Shown here piece after piece: positions 34,845-46,456 of a stretch of 64,000 bases of DNA. The position numbers and the translations under genes were made by a program. A model generated the notes under the pieces. That model was not told the origin of the DNA, did not search any database, and was given only the letters and a program-made list of their open reading frames with translations. The stretch is from Gentiana macrophylla (lineage: Eukaryota; Streptophyta; Magnoliopsida; Gentianales; Gentianaceae): assembly GCA_026214975.1 (NCBI GenBank), contig CM047805.1, forward strand, positions 110,727,845 to 110,791,844, in the 5' to 3' direction. The number at the start of each line of letters is the position of its first letter. Positions within the stretch are counted from its first letter, which is position 1.

Positions 34845-36221
34845 ATGGTGCTTACTAGAGGAGGAGCTAGTTCAGATAACGCCGAGGCGAGATAATACCC
34901 GCACAAGTAACGCAGAGACGGATTTTACCGAGGTTGTGGTTCTAAGAAGGAGGAGGAGTGGACCGGCTACTCAGTTCCTCCGGTCACTCAAGTGAACAAC
35001 CCAGGTCATGGTGGAAATCAAGGACCAAGTAATTTGTTAGAGGTCGAGTGGAACAAGCGTGTCCTTCAAGGTTTAGCACCCGCGCATCGTTTACATCGGC
35101 CCCAAGGACCACCACTTGGACCGGGTTGGGACTTTCTAACCCACCGCCGCCGCTTCTTCTTGATTATCCACAGTATCCATGTTTCCGTCTACACCGTTGA
35201 GTTTCACTCCTCGGCCGACAATTCGACCTCCACCACCACCTAGATCGATTTCTTTCAGAGCAGCACGGCTACACCCACTTGCAGCAGAGTTATCGAGAAT
35301 GCCCCACCGCACAAAGCAGCAGCCAAAGATCGTTAGATTTGGGGTTATGATAGACCAATAGATTGGTATGAGAAAGTGAAGAAGCATAGGGTACCGAGTT
35401 CTTCGGTAATGTTGAGCCAAAGACAGCAGATTTGTGGCTTCGTCGTTTGAAAAGGCATGTAGAAACATGAGGGCCCCGAATCTGAATGGGCTCGATTAGC
35501 GATATCTTTGTTGGCGGTGTAATGCAGAGAGTTGGATGGAGTCTTATGAGCAAGCTAATCCTAGAATCATCGCAGTTGGGCGGTATTCAAGGATTTGTTC
35601 TATCAGAATACTTCCTAGAACGGCACAAAATGCAAAGGCCAACGAAGTTTTCGAGTTTGAAACAGGAAGAAATACTACAGCTGACACAAAGACGCAGAAG
35701 TTTCACGAGTGCGATTCTACCCGAGATTATGAAGAGTGAAGAGAAAAGATTGACAAGTTCATGGAAGGATTGTCACATGAAGTGGCTAAGGGCATGCTAG
35801 AGATAGACCTACTAGCATGGCAAGCGTCATGGATAGAGCATTGACAATGAAAGGTTTGCCAACAGCCGGCGGTTGTAGTTGGGGACAAGAGGCCATTCTC
35901 AAATTTTCAAGGAGGTAATAGAGGGGCGCCACAGCAGAATGTAAAGAAGACAGGGAGTTTAGCAATGAAGAGTTCGACAAGTGGGACGCCACCAGTTTGT
36001 GCTAAGTGTAACAAGGCACACACAGGAGATTGCATGGTGGTAGCTTGAATTGTTTCCATCTGCGGGAAGCGGGACACTACTCGAGGCGTGTCCTAAGAAG
36101 CTATCACAGGCAATCAGCAGAGGGCTAAGTAACCGGCCAGGTAGTCGCCCTACAGTATGAACGATTCGTGTTTTTGCAACTGATGCGGAGCCAGAGGAGT
36201 TAGATGACTTTGTGGTGACAG
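34845..36221 (+). pseudogene. Chromovirus gag, heavily decayed
   Basis: It begins MVLTRGGAS at 34845 after the leader. Scattered gag features remain in different frames: SSSVMLSQRQQICGF (about 35400), an IDKFMEGLSHEVAKGMLEID-like helix (about 35750-35800), and a zinc knuckle CAKCNKAHTGDC (about 36000). Many stops and frameshifts mean no protein can be made. The end is placed where a putative small intron separates gag from the protease. Confidence 0.75.
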
Positions 36222-36315
36222 GTACTTTTCAGTGTTTGTGTTTCTTATAAATATTTAATATGATATAGCGCGCATATGATATTACATATTTATACGTAAA
36301 TTGATTCACTTTTAG
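36222..36315 (+). other. Putative 94-nt intron or small insertion between gag and protease
   Basis: An AT-rich stretch bounded by GTACTT...TTTTAG. Removing it joins GTGGTGACAG to GTACCATAATC in frame (VVTG|TIIID), right where the protease begins. Alternatively it is a small insertion with GGTAC at both ends. Confidence 0.4.
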
Positions 36316-39300
36316 GTACCATAATCATAGATAATCTAGCAGTTTCAGCTCTGTTTGATACCGGAGCTTCAGGAACTTTTGTTTCTTCAAACATAGTTAA
36401 GAAGTTAAACCTACCGCTTAAGGAGTTGGAGAGACCCTTGAGTATATCCACCCCTTTGGCCGAGTCACGTGTGTGCTCAAGTCACACCCTCGATCGATAT
36501 TAGAGTTGGGACTTACAAGTGCCAAAGATGCCCACGACGGTGTTGGATTTCTCGGACTTTGATGTTATCCTAGGTATGGGTGGTTGTCTAAGAACCATGT
36601 CTATTTGGATTGCAAAGGCAAGAGAGTAATCTTTAAAGTTCCAGGAAAATCAGCTAAGACTTTTCAGGGTACCGTATACAAGCCTAGCAAGAAACAGCGT
36701 CCGATCATCTCAGCAGTTAAAGCTTTAAAAGCCTTGAGGCAGGGTTGCCAAGGTTTTGTGGTGTACGCGCTAGATAAGGAAAAGCTCAAACCCGAAAGTT
36801 AGAGAGACTCGTGTAGCTAAGGACTTTCCTGAAGTTTTCCCGGAAGATTTGCCGGGACACATGCACGATAGAGGCCATAGAGTTTGAGATCGAGTTGATC
36901 GCGGGAGCTTCACCATGAGCTAAAGCACCATACTGAGGATGGCACCAAATTTGAGTTGAAAGAGTTGAAGATTCACTTAAGGAGATGTTAGAGAAAAACA
37001 TCATCCACCAAGTACATCACCGTGGGGAGCACCGGTTTTGTTTGTAAAGAAGAAAGATGGGAGTATGCGTTTGTGCATCGACTACAGAGAGTTAAATAAA
37101 GCGACGGTCAAGAATAAGTATCCTTTACCAAGGATTGATGATCATTCGATCGATTTGCAAGGTAAGAAGGTGTTCTCTAAGATTGATCTTAGGTCCGGTT
37201 ATCATCATCGCTTGAAGATCAAGGTGTCAGATATACCCAAGACAGCCTTCAGTACAAGATATGGACATTATGAGTTTTTGGTCATGCCGTTTGGACTCAC
37301 TAATGCTCCATCGAAATTCATGGATTTGATGCAAAGAGTTTTCATGCCTTATCTCGACAAGTTTGTGATTGTCTTCATAGACGACATTTTGGTATACTCT
37401 AAAGACGAGGAAGAGCATGAAGAACACCTAAGGATAGTGCTACAAACCTTAAAAGAGAACAAGCTGTATGCCAAGTTTTCCAAGTGCGAGTTTTGGTTGG
37501 ATCAAGTCAGTTTTCTTGGGCATATAGTTTCTGGAGAAGGTATTAAAGTGGATCCAGCAAAGATAGAAGCTGTCTCTAAGTGGCCTAGACCGACATCAGT
37601 AACAGAGATAAGGAGTTTCTTGGGTCTAGCAGGGTATTACCGGAAGTTTGTAAAGGATTTCTCGAAGATAGCTACACCTCTTACGAGACTTACTCAGAAG
37701 AACGTCAAGTATGAGTGGACTGATGAATGTGAGGAAGCTTTTCAGACTCTGAAAGAAAAGTTGACCACAGCTCCTGTGTTGGCGTTACCGGAGGTCTTTG
37801 ATAATTATGATGTTTATACAGATGCATCGGGTCAAGGTTTGGGTTGTGTTTTGATGCAGTCAGGAAAGGTGATTGCTTATGCATCTAGGCAGCTAAAAGT
37901 GCATGAGAAGAATTATCCTACACACGACTTGGAGTTGGCAGCAGTGGTGTTTGCTCTGAAGCTTTGGAGACACTATTTGTATGGTGTCAAGACAAGGATC
38001 TTCACGGATCATAAGAGCCTTAAGTTCTTCTTTACTCAGGAGAACCTGAACATGAGACAAAGAAGATGGTTAGAGTTCGTGAAGGACTACGACTTGGACA
38101 TTCGATACCACCCGGGTAAGGCGAATGTCGTAGCTGACGCACTTAGCCGGAGAGCGGTTAATGCTATCACCACCTTACAAGAAGTTGTGGATCGGTTGGA
38201 TAGAATGCGATTGAAGTGGTGGGGCGAAGCATGAAGACCAGTTTATGGCGCCATTGATGGCGAGGTCGATCCGCTAGATGAAATACGGTTTAAACAAGAT
38301 AAGGACCCAGTGATGGTTAATTTGAAGCGTGTGGTTCGCTAAAACCCACAGTGGGTTATCGGTTGGACAAGAGTAGTTATCTTTGGTATGGAGACCGTTT
38401 GTGTGTACCAGATGTGGATGGTCTAAGAGAGAAGGTTATGGATGAGGCTCACAAGATTGCTTTTGCGGTTCATCCCGGAGCCACTAAGATGTATAGAGAT
38501 CTCAAGGAAAGATCTTGGTGGCCTGGTATGAAGTTAGGGATCGCAGAGTTCGTGGCGAGACGCGATACATGTCGAGGTGAAAGCAGAACATAAAAGGCCA
38601 GGAGGTTTCTTCAAACCTTTGGAGATACCGGAATGGAAATGGGAGAATATCACGATGGATTTCATCACCGGTTTGCCTAAGACGAAGGGCGGTCATGACA
38701 TGATTTGGGTGATTGTGGATAGACTTACCAAATCAGCCCATTTCTTGCCATGTAAAGTGGACATGCCTATAAAGAAGTTCGCTAATATGTATATCGACAA
38801 TATAGTGAGGCTTCATGGAGTGCCCTTATCTATTGTATCCGGCGGGGATAGTAGATTTATCACCGCCTCGGAAGGGTTTCTGTAAAGCTTTTGGAACGAA
38901 GATCGATTTGAGCACCGCGTTTCATCCTCTCCAGACGGATGGGCATCCGAGAGAACGATTGCACTCTTGAGGATATGCTTAGAGCTTGTGTTTTGGATGC
39001 CGGAGGTTCATGGATAGATTACCTCAACTTAGCGGAGTTTGCTTACAATAACAGTTACCACGCAAGTTTGGGAATGCCACCTTTTGAGGCCTTGTATGGT
39101 AGGAAGTGCAGGACTCCACTTTATTGGGATGAAGTAGAGAGAGAAACACATCACAGGCCGGAGATGGTTCAAACAAGCCAAGGAGAAGATCGAGTTGATA
39201 AGGAAGAATGAAAGCGACTCAAGATCGCCAAAAGAGTTGGGCCGACGTTAGAAGAAGACCGCTAGAGTTTGAGGTCGGGGATAGAGTTTACCTTCGAGCG

Positions 39301-39708
39301 CCTCCAATGAAGGGTGTCAAGAGGTTCGGACAGAAAGGAAAGCTAAGTCCAAGGCACGTAGGACCTTTTGACGTCATTGAAAGAATTGGGAAGTTGGCTT
39401 ATAGACTACGGTTACCAGAATCGATGTCTAGAGTCCACAATGTTTTTCATGTATCTATGCTTCGGAAATGTCTATCTAAAGTGGACGTGGAATCTGAGAT
39501 TGATCCGGAAGTGTTGCAAGATAATCTATCATACGTGGAGAAGCCGATTAAGATTTTGGATAGGAAGGAAAAGATGATAAAGAGGCGAGTGGTCCCGTTA
39601 GTGTTAGTGCAATGGAGCAATCATGCACCGACGGAAGCCACTTGGGAAGTGGAAGCGGACATGTTCAACGAGTTCCCAGAGTTCCCTCATCTACCAGGTA
39701 CGATCTAG
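36316..39708 (+). pseudogene. Chromovirus pol: protease, RT, RNase H, integrase, chromodomain
   Basis: Protease ALFDTGASGTF (about 36350) and DVILGMGG (about 36563). RT and RNase H are open at 37038-38234: [29 protein letters not shown] (about 37376), [10 protein letters not shown], then [18 protein letters not shown] and DHKSLKFFF. Integrase: HPGATKMYRDL, CDTCR, LTKSAHFLP (about 38730), PFEALYGRKCRTPL (about 39080). The C-terminal chromodomain ends with VQWSNHAPTEATWEVE (about 39610-39655), stop at 39706. Frame breaks at 36480-37040, 38235-38350, 38575, 38885-38940 and 39211 inactivate it. Lineage Tekay/Del is from overall motif style. Confidence 0.92.
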
Positions 39709-39743
39709 TTTCGAGGACGAAACTCCTCTTAAGGGGGGAGGAA

Positions 39744-40289
39744 TGTAATATCCCGATTTTTGAAAAAGGGCAATTTGGTCTTTTAGCAAAAATCAGAATA
39801 TTATGTTATTTTTAATTAAAGGATTTTCAAAAAAAAGAGAAAAAGAAAAGTGGATAAACAAGGATTTTCTTTTAAGGAAAATAATTAAATAATTAGGTAA
39901 TTGGGATTATAAAAGGAAAACTAATCCTAATTTTAACCTAGTTGTTTTGACAAAAAAAGAGAGAGGGACGAGAGAGGAAAAAAGAGCGCGACTTTGAGAA
40001 AAAAAAGAGAGAAGAAGTTTTCAATCTCGAGGCTAATCCGTTGTTCTTTTCATCAGACGTCTCAAGAGAGAAAGGATCACCGCGAGACGAGGATCGTTTT
40101 GATATCAACAATCCCTAGATCAGTTAACGTTTGATTAAGGTAACGTGGTTTTCTTATCGTATGATTAGGGTTTCGTAAAGTGATAGGGCAATTAGCATCA
40201 TTGTTTTCATGGTTTTAATTCGTTTAAGTCGATGTCGGGTTGAATTTGAGTGTAAAACGCAGAGAGCAAAAAAACCGTGAACGATGTTG

Positions 40290-40356
<67 letters not shown>

Positions 40357-41678
40357 GGCTCGGTCGACCGAACCAAGCCTTCCGGTCGACCGAGTGTCAT
40401 GAAATCTGTATAGATAGATTTTGTGATCAGATCGCTATTTTTCCCGAGATCGGACAAAGAGGTTTGTGCGGACGGGGGGCTATTACAAGATCTTGTTTTC
40501 TTTCCTTTTATGTGTTTCAAGCTTTATAATAGTGTGTTTAATGCATAACCTTACGTGACAAAGCTCGAACTAGCTTCGGTGTGTTTAGTTCCGGCACCAC
40601 ATGGATTCCTAAAAGATGAAGTGTGGGACCACCTGGAAGCTTCGGATTTGCCTTGTGCTTCGATAAGCTAGGGTTTATCGATGTCCGTGTAATTGCTAGG
40701 GCTTGTCCGTGTCAGAGGTCTAAGTACGAGGGTAGGAAGTGTGAGGAGCTTACGAAAACACTTAGGTGGCTAGTTAAACATCTAATCAAACATATGTGCT
40801 AGATTAATAAGCTTAAACATCATGCAATGCTTGGTGAGGCATAGTACAATATCGCGATGTGTTCTCTCGACTGACAAAGTAGATTGTACCCACTCCGGTC
40901 AATCGATTGGCGAGATAAAGCGTGGTGTGCACTCGCGGTCATCACACTATCGGGACTCGAGATATTCCCGGGCTACTAGAGCGTGTCTCTAAGTAGGTTG
41001 CACCAGATTGTCCTAGTACATCCTATTACTAGGCGTAGTGCCCTTGTTATTCATGATGTAACAAACTTGAGCTAAGCTAGATACCTTTGGAACCTCATGT
41101 TATGCAATGAACATAATATGATAGTTAGCTAGGGCTAATAACGGAAATGAATTAATAAAAGGCGGCGTTGCTTTTATTTCTTTATGAGACCGAGTTGTAC
41201 GATCTTCTATGCATTCATCGAGTACTTATGTACTTACCCGTTACTTTATGTTTGTCTTTCCCTTTCCCCAAAGAAGATGAAACAGTTGTTACTGGTGATG
41301 AGTTCTTTGACGAGGATGTGTGAGATGGAGCTCTTGAAGACTTAGTTCCTTTAGTTTTGCTTTCTTTCAATAATGTTGTTGATTCAAGTTCAAACAATGT
41401 TGTCTTTCTTTTGGATTAGTTCGGTTGAGTTCTTTTGAGATCTTTTGGGATTTGAATGTTGGATGATTAGTTTTCTTTATTGGATTTAGTTTCACAAAGA
41501 TTGAAAACCGTGCGTTCGATCTTTTGTCTTTTGTTTTTCCCGGTCGTTTTATCTTCCGTGTCGTTTTAGTTCTGATGTATGACGTAAGGCTTACATATAT
41601 TATTGAATTTATTTGATAATATATGTGCCGAGCGCTCTTTCCGGATAAGGACTCGGTGTCTGGGAACGGGGCGTTACA
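39744..41678 (+). repeat. 3' LTR of the chromovirus
   Basis: 1,935 bp, starting directly after the polypurine tract. It differs from the 5' LTR mostly at CAG/CTG sites and by a longer (TA)n run. Confidence 0.95.
40299..40352. repeat. (TA)27 microsatellite in the 3' LTR
   Basis: 54 bp of TA, compared with about 11 bp at the same place in the 5' LTR (33403-33413). The expansion happened after insertion. Confidence 0.9.
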
Positions 41679-42015
41679 GTTCGATTCGTTCTACGGTTCG
41701 TTTTCCGGATAATGTGAAGGAATTGTGGGATGAGTTACGTGATCGGTATTCTCTCGGTAATGGTCCACGAATTTTGGAACTTAAATCACAGATCGTGAAT
41801 TGTCAGCAACGAAGTCGTCCCGTTGTTGTTTACTACGCCAAATTACGTTGTCTTCAAGATGATTTAGCAAGCATTGTCAAAACTCCCACTTGTACTTGCA
41901 AAGTTGCTGCCGAATATTTGCAGCTTCGGGAACATGAAGCTTTGCATCAATTCTGTATGGGGCTCGATCCAAAACGCTTTGGGAGTTGTGTTTCGAATAT
42001 TCTCATGATGGAACC
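41679..42015 (+). pseudogene. Copia gag, middle piece
   Basis: It encodes IRSTVRFPDNVKELWDELRD, LELKSQI and LHQFCMGLDPKRF, the UBN2/gag core of copia. It runs open from the chromovirus border to the solo-LTR insertion at GAACC and continues at 43737. Confidence 0.9.
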
Positions 42016-43736
42016 TGATGACATAGATCAAGTGATAATAAAATACTTGACCACCATAAACCAATACTAGCAAGAGGACTAGGTCCATCGTAGTATAGCT
42101 ATAGCGAATCAAGGTCGATCCCACAGGGAATCAATTATGGGTCATTTATATACAAACAATTAATTATTCATATCAAGGACACAAAGGCGGTCTACGACCA
42201 ACGAAAGACAAGAAAGATAAAGGACTCGACTCGACACAACACAACGTAATTAACCTCCCCAATTATTATGTTATCGTTTGGATCTAGAGATTCTAAATAA
42301 TTAAGCGATACTCGACAACTATTAATCCGATCCGTATTTCTTTTATAGTGGCTACGGGAGTCATCCCCTAAACTAGATCTAGCTCCGGGTAGGCCATCTA
42401 GATCACTATGCTACATCACGTGACTTCGCTTTTTAGGCCTCCATCTCATATGACTTGCACGCTTACAAAACTAGGGATGCCGATATTAACCGTATTCCTC
42501 ACCCAGGCAACATTCCTGTGATTAGGCGTACTTCCTAAGCGATCGCATCAGTCTCCGTCCTCTTAACACTAACTTTTTAGGTATCATGTTAATCTACGAT
42601 GTACGTATAACTAGGGTAGCAATTCCCGAATACAGAACAGATCTAGATCTCGCTGAAAGTCCCGGAAGATCAATTCATGAGCCGACCTAGGAGTCCTATA
42701 TTGGTATTTCCTAATAATACGCTAATTAAAACAGACGAGCAACGTAGCCATAGCCATACCTACTAAGATAAGAAATTCTAGGTGGACAATCACACCATAA
42801 AGACGTGGCTAGATTGACGCAGCGAAAACCTAAATCTTAGCGTTTCTCTATGCGTAACGGATAAAATAGAGATTCATAAAGCAATTATATAGATCTACTA
42901 AAAACACGGTTGTCGATCATACCAAAGTCATCTATAGGTCACCGGATAACAGATCTGGGCGTGTGGATCCTTATAGACAAGGAATCCCCACTGCCTCATA
43001 TCGTATCCTTAGATCTACATCGTTCGGTGAAGAACGAACAATCTCAAACAATAAACAATAATTGGGGGCTTAATTACAAAGAACTAAGAACAAATAAATA
43101 CAAGAACTTACATTATTGCAAAACTTGTATAAAAACTGCTCTAAGAAACACTGAGGATTTTATTATGAATTGTGTAAAAGTTGTGTAAAGTGTCTAAGGT
43201 GTGTTTTTGCTAATGAAATAGCATAAATATATATAGGAGTAAAATCGAGTTAGGATAAGCCTTAACCGATCTAAAATAGTTTTCCTAAATTCAAATGAAG
43301 TATGAAAACGCGTTAGGATAATTCCAAGTCGATCCGGAAGCTTTAGGGCAAAATGCGCCCCCCTCTTATGCGTCCATAGTTGGCGCCAATTCTTGTCATG
43401 CCTCACTCCTCTTTTCGTGCTTATCCGATCTTTATCTTCAATGCACTCCGGATTTTCTTCGCTTTATCTTGAGATTTAATTCATCCATTTGTAATTATCC
43501 TTCAATTTATCTCAATCTACAAAATAAACATTTATCCCAAAATAAATCATATTTAAATAAAAACGGGTAAATACCACATTATATAATAAAAACGGATAAA
43601 TACCAAATTATTTCTTATTAATCACATAACATTAAATAATCAATATAAACATGTGATTTAATATAAAATACATATTATTACTCTCGATTTAAGGTCAACG
43701 TTGATGACTTTTACGGGTGTAATTTGACCGTCATCA
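42016..43736 (-). mobile_element. Solo LTR of an Athila-like element
   Basis: 1,721 bp with no coding sequence, ends TGATAAT...CCGTCATCA, and a perfect TSD GAACC (42011-42015, 43737-43741). The left 100 bp resemble the LTR end of the element at 9080 (matching GTAGTATAG and ATCCCACAGGGAATC blocks). It is the product of recombination between two LTRs that removed the internal part. It sits inside copia gag. Confidence 0.85.
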
Positions 43737-46456
43737 GAACCTCTCCCTACTTTGAACGTTGCTTACGCGAAAATCATTGCTAAATAACGTAAACAAACCG
43801 TTTCGGAAGGTCAGCATGCTTCTCGACCGGAGGCACTTGGTTTTGCAGCCACCGGAAATGCTGTTGGTCGGACTACCAAACCAGCTGCAGGGGGGACTCT
43901 CGGTCTTGTACGCATTGTGGGAAATCCGGCCATGAGCGGGATAGTTGCTTCGAGTTGATTGGTTATCCTAATTGGTACAGGAGTAATGATCACGGCGGTG
44001 GTCGTGGTGGTGGACGCGGAGGACGTTCTGGTCGTTCCAGTGGAAAGGGAGGTCGTGGCAGGGGAAACTCGGCTGGAAGTAACATCAGCCATGCTGCTCC
44101 AAATTTTGCTTCTCACGTTGGTGCTTCATGTCCTTATGGTAGTTCCGATGATGAACCCGACCGTGCAGCCTTCCTTCTCTTTCGGATGATCAATGGGCTC
44201 AAGTTCTTGCTGCCATTAAAAATGTAAAATCATCCACCTCTGAAAAATTGACGGGTATGTATGGTTCTAATGATTGGATTCTTGATACGGGTGCTTCCAA
44301 TCATATGTCGAGTAATCTCGGCTTATTACTGAATTACATGATTTGTCCTCCACCGTTGATTTACCAAATGGGAATATTCTTGCTGCTACTAAACATGGCT
44401 GTGTTGATTTAAATGGCCTTACTTTAAATAATGTCCTTTATGTTACCGACATGGCGTGTAATTTACTCTCGGTGTCCCATTTGCTTGATACCCAGCCTTA
44501 TATTGTTATATTTATTAACAAGTTGTGTGTCAAACAGGACCCTGTCTCGAGGAACTTGATTGGAGTAGGGGTGGACTTTAATGGGGTCTATTTTTTCGTT
44601 CAGTTGGTGCTTCTCAAGCGAATGCAGTGGCGGTTAATAATTCTGGTTTATTGTGGCATCGTCGTATGGGTCATCCTTCGATGACGGTTATTACTTCATT
44701 ACCTGGTGTTATTATTAGTATTGATTTCAATAAAAGTTGTGCTCTTGATTGTCAAATTTGTTACCTGACTCATTTCCATTAAGTTCTAATAAAGCCACTG
44801 TGATCTTTGATTTAATTCATTGGGATATTTGGGGGCCGAATAAGGTGTTATCTAGTTGTGATTCTCGATTCTTTCTTACGATTGTTGATGATTATTATTG
44901 TTTGACTTGGGTTTACTTAATGGTTGGTAAACATGAAGTTGGTCAATTGATTCGCGATTTCTATGCCATGGTTAAAACGCAATTTAATAAAAAGATTAAA
45001 ATTTTGCGTTGTGATAACGGCCAAGAGTTTATCGGTTTGCGCCAATTTTTTGCGGATAAAAAGGAATCGTGCATCATACTTCTTGTGTTGATACTGCTCA
45101 ACAAAACGGTAGAGTTGAACGTAAGCATCGTCATATTCTTAATGTTGCTCGTGCCTTGCGTTTTCAGGCTAAGTTGCCCAAGTATTTTTGGGGCAAATCG
45201 TCCTCATTCTTTGTACATTTAATAAATTTGACGCCTACTCCGGTTTTATCTGGAAAAACTCCCTATGAATGTCTTTTTGGCCGTCCCCCCTCCTATGATT
45301 CGCTTCGGGTTTTTGGTTGGTTATGCTACGCAGCGAATCAACCAACTATTAAGGATAAGTTTGATTCTCGATCTCGTAAGTGCATTTTTGTCGGGTATCC
45401 TTTTGGTAAAAAAAAGGGTTGCGGCTCTATGATCTTGAAACACATGATTTTTTTTGTTAGCCATGATGTTCACTTCCATGAGGATCAATTCCCTTTCCTT
45501 GAGTCACTTCCGGATCCTGCTCGTGCTCAGTGGGAATTATACTATAATCAGCCTCTACATGGGTGGTGATGATGATGTATTGTTCCGGTTCAAGGTTCTC
45601 ATGATACTCCTTCATTTCCTCCTGTCATTTCGGTTGGTCCTTCGGACTCCAGGGGAGTACGGTTGTTTCTACTACGGCTCCTGAGGTTTTGGGTCGTCAT
45701 CTTCGTGCCAAGACTCTTTCTACGAGGCTTCGAGATTATGTCACTCATACAGTTGTTCAACGCCATATAGACCCCCCCACCCCTACTGCACTCCCTTATC
45801 CATCAAGCTCCTCAGGTAAGCCCGTCGACATAGCTTGTATTGTAAATTATAATAATTTTTCTGCACGCCACAAATGTTTTCTGACAGCTCTCTCCAAGGG
45901 TAAAGAACCGGCTACGTTTCATGAAGCTGTTCAACATCCCGGTTGGTGTCGGGCTATGCAGGAGGAGATTGATGCCCTTGAACGTAACGGTACGTGGACA
46001 TTGGAGAATTTGCCTCCAGGTAAGCGTGCTATTAGAAATGGTTGGGTTTATAAGATCAAATACACATACACTAGTGTGGCTGAGTGTCTTAAGGGGCGTC
46101 TCGTTGTTCATGGTAATCGGCAGGTTGAGGGTGTTGACTACACTGAGACTTTTGCTCCCGTTGCTAAGATGGGTACTGTTCATGTTTTTCTCTCTATTGC
46201 CGCGGCGTGGAATTGGGAGTTGCATTAGATGGATGTTCACAACACCTTTTTATATGGCGATTTACATGAGGAAATTTATATGCACCTTCCTCCTGGCTAT
46301 CGTAGTTCGACTCCAAGGAAGATTTGCCGTCTTCGTAAGTCCCTTTATGGGTTGAAATAGGCTTCTCGCCAGTGGTTTGCTAAGTTGTCTATAGCTTTAA
46401 AATCCTATGGGTTCAAACAATCCTATGTTGACTACTCCTTATTCAGGTATGTTAGA
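43737..46456 (+). pseudogene. Copia gag end, protease, integrase and RT start
   Basis: Gag tail (EPLPTLNVAYAKIIA) and zinc knuckle CTHCGKSGHERDSC (about 43907-43960), a Gly/Arg-rich linker, protease DWILDTGASNHMSSN (about 44272), integrase core (DLIHWDIWGP, CDNGQEF at about 45010, QQNGRVERKHRHIL), an integrase C-terminus (SRKCIFVGYPFGKKKG), then RT (MQEEIDALERNGTWTL, YTETFAPVAKM, YGLK). RT is cut at 46456 by the small LTR element and resumes at 49465. Stops at about 43776, 46228 and 46360 plus frame changes make it inactive. Confidence 0.9.

Larger units (their letters stand above)
32832..41678 (+). mobile_element. Ty3/gypsy chromovirus, Tekay/Del-like
   Basis: Full-length structure with a perfect TSD GTTCG (32827-32831, 41679-41683). 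LTRs are 32832-34740 and 39744-41678 (TGTAATATCCCG...GCGTTACA). An initiator-Met-like primer site (TGGTATC) follows the 5' LTR at about 34743, and a polypurine tract AAGGGGGGAGGAA (39731-39743) precedes the 3' LTR. Pol ends in a chromodomain, which targets chromatin. RT is intact over about 400 codons, but gag and integrase are broken. It sits in copia gag. Confidence 0.95.

Noticed and set aside
40284..40529. ORFs reading through the (TA)n run, such as repeated Ile-Tyr
   Set aside because: They are translations of a microsatellite inside an LTR.
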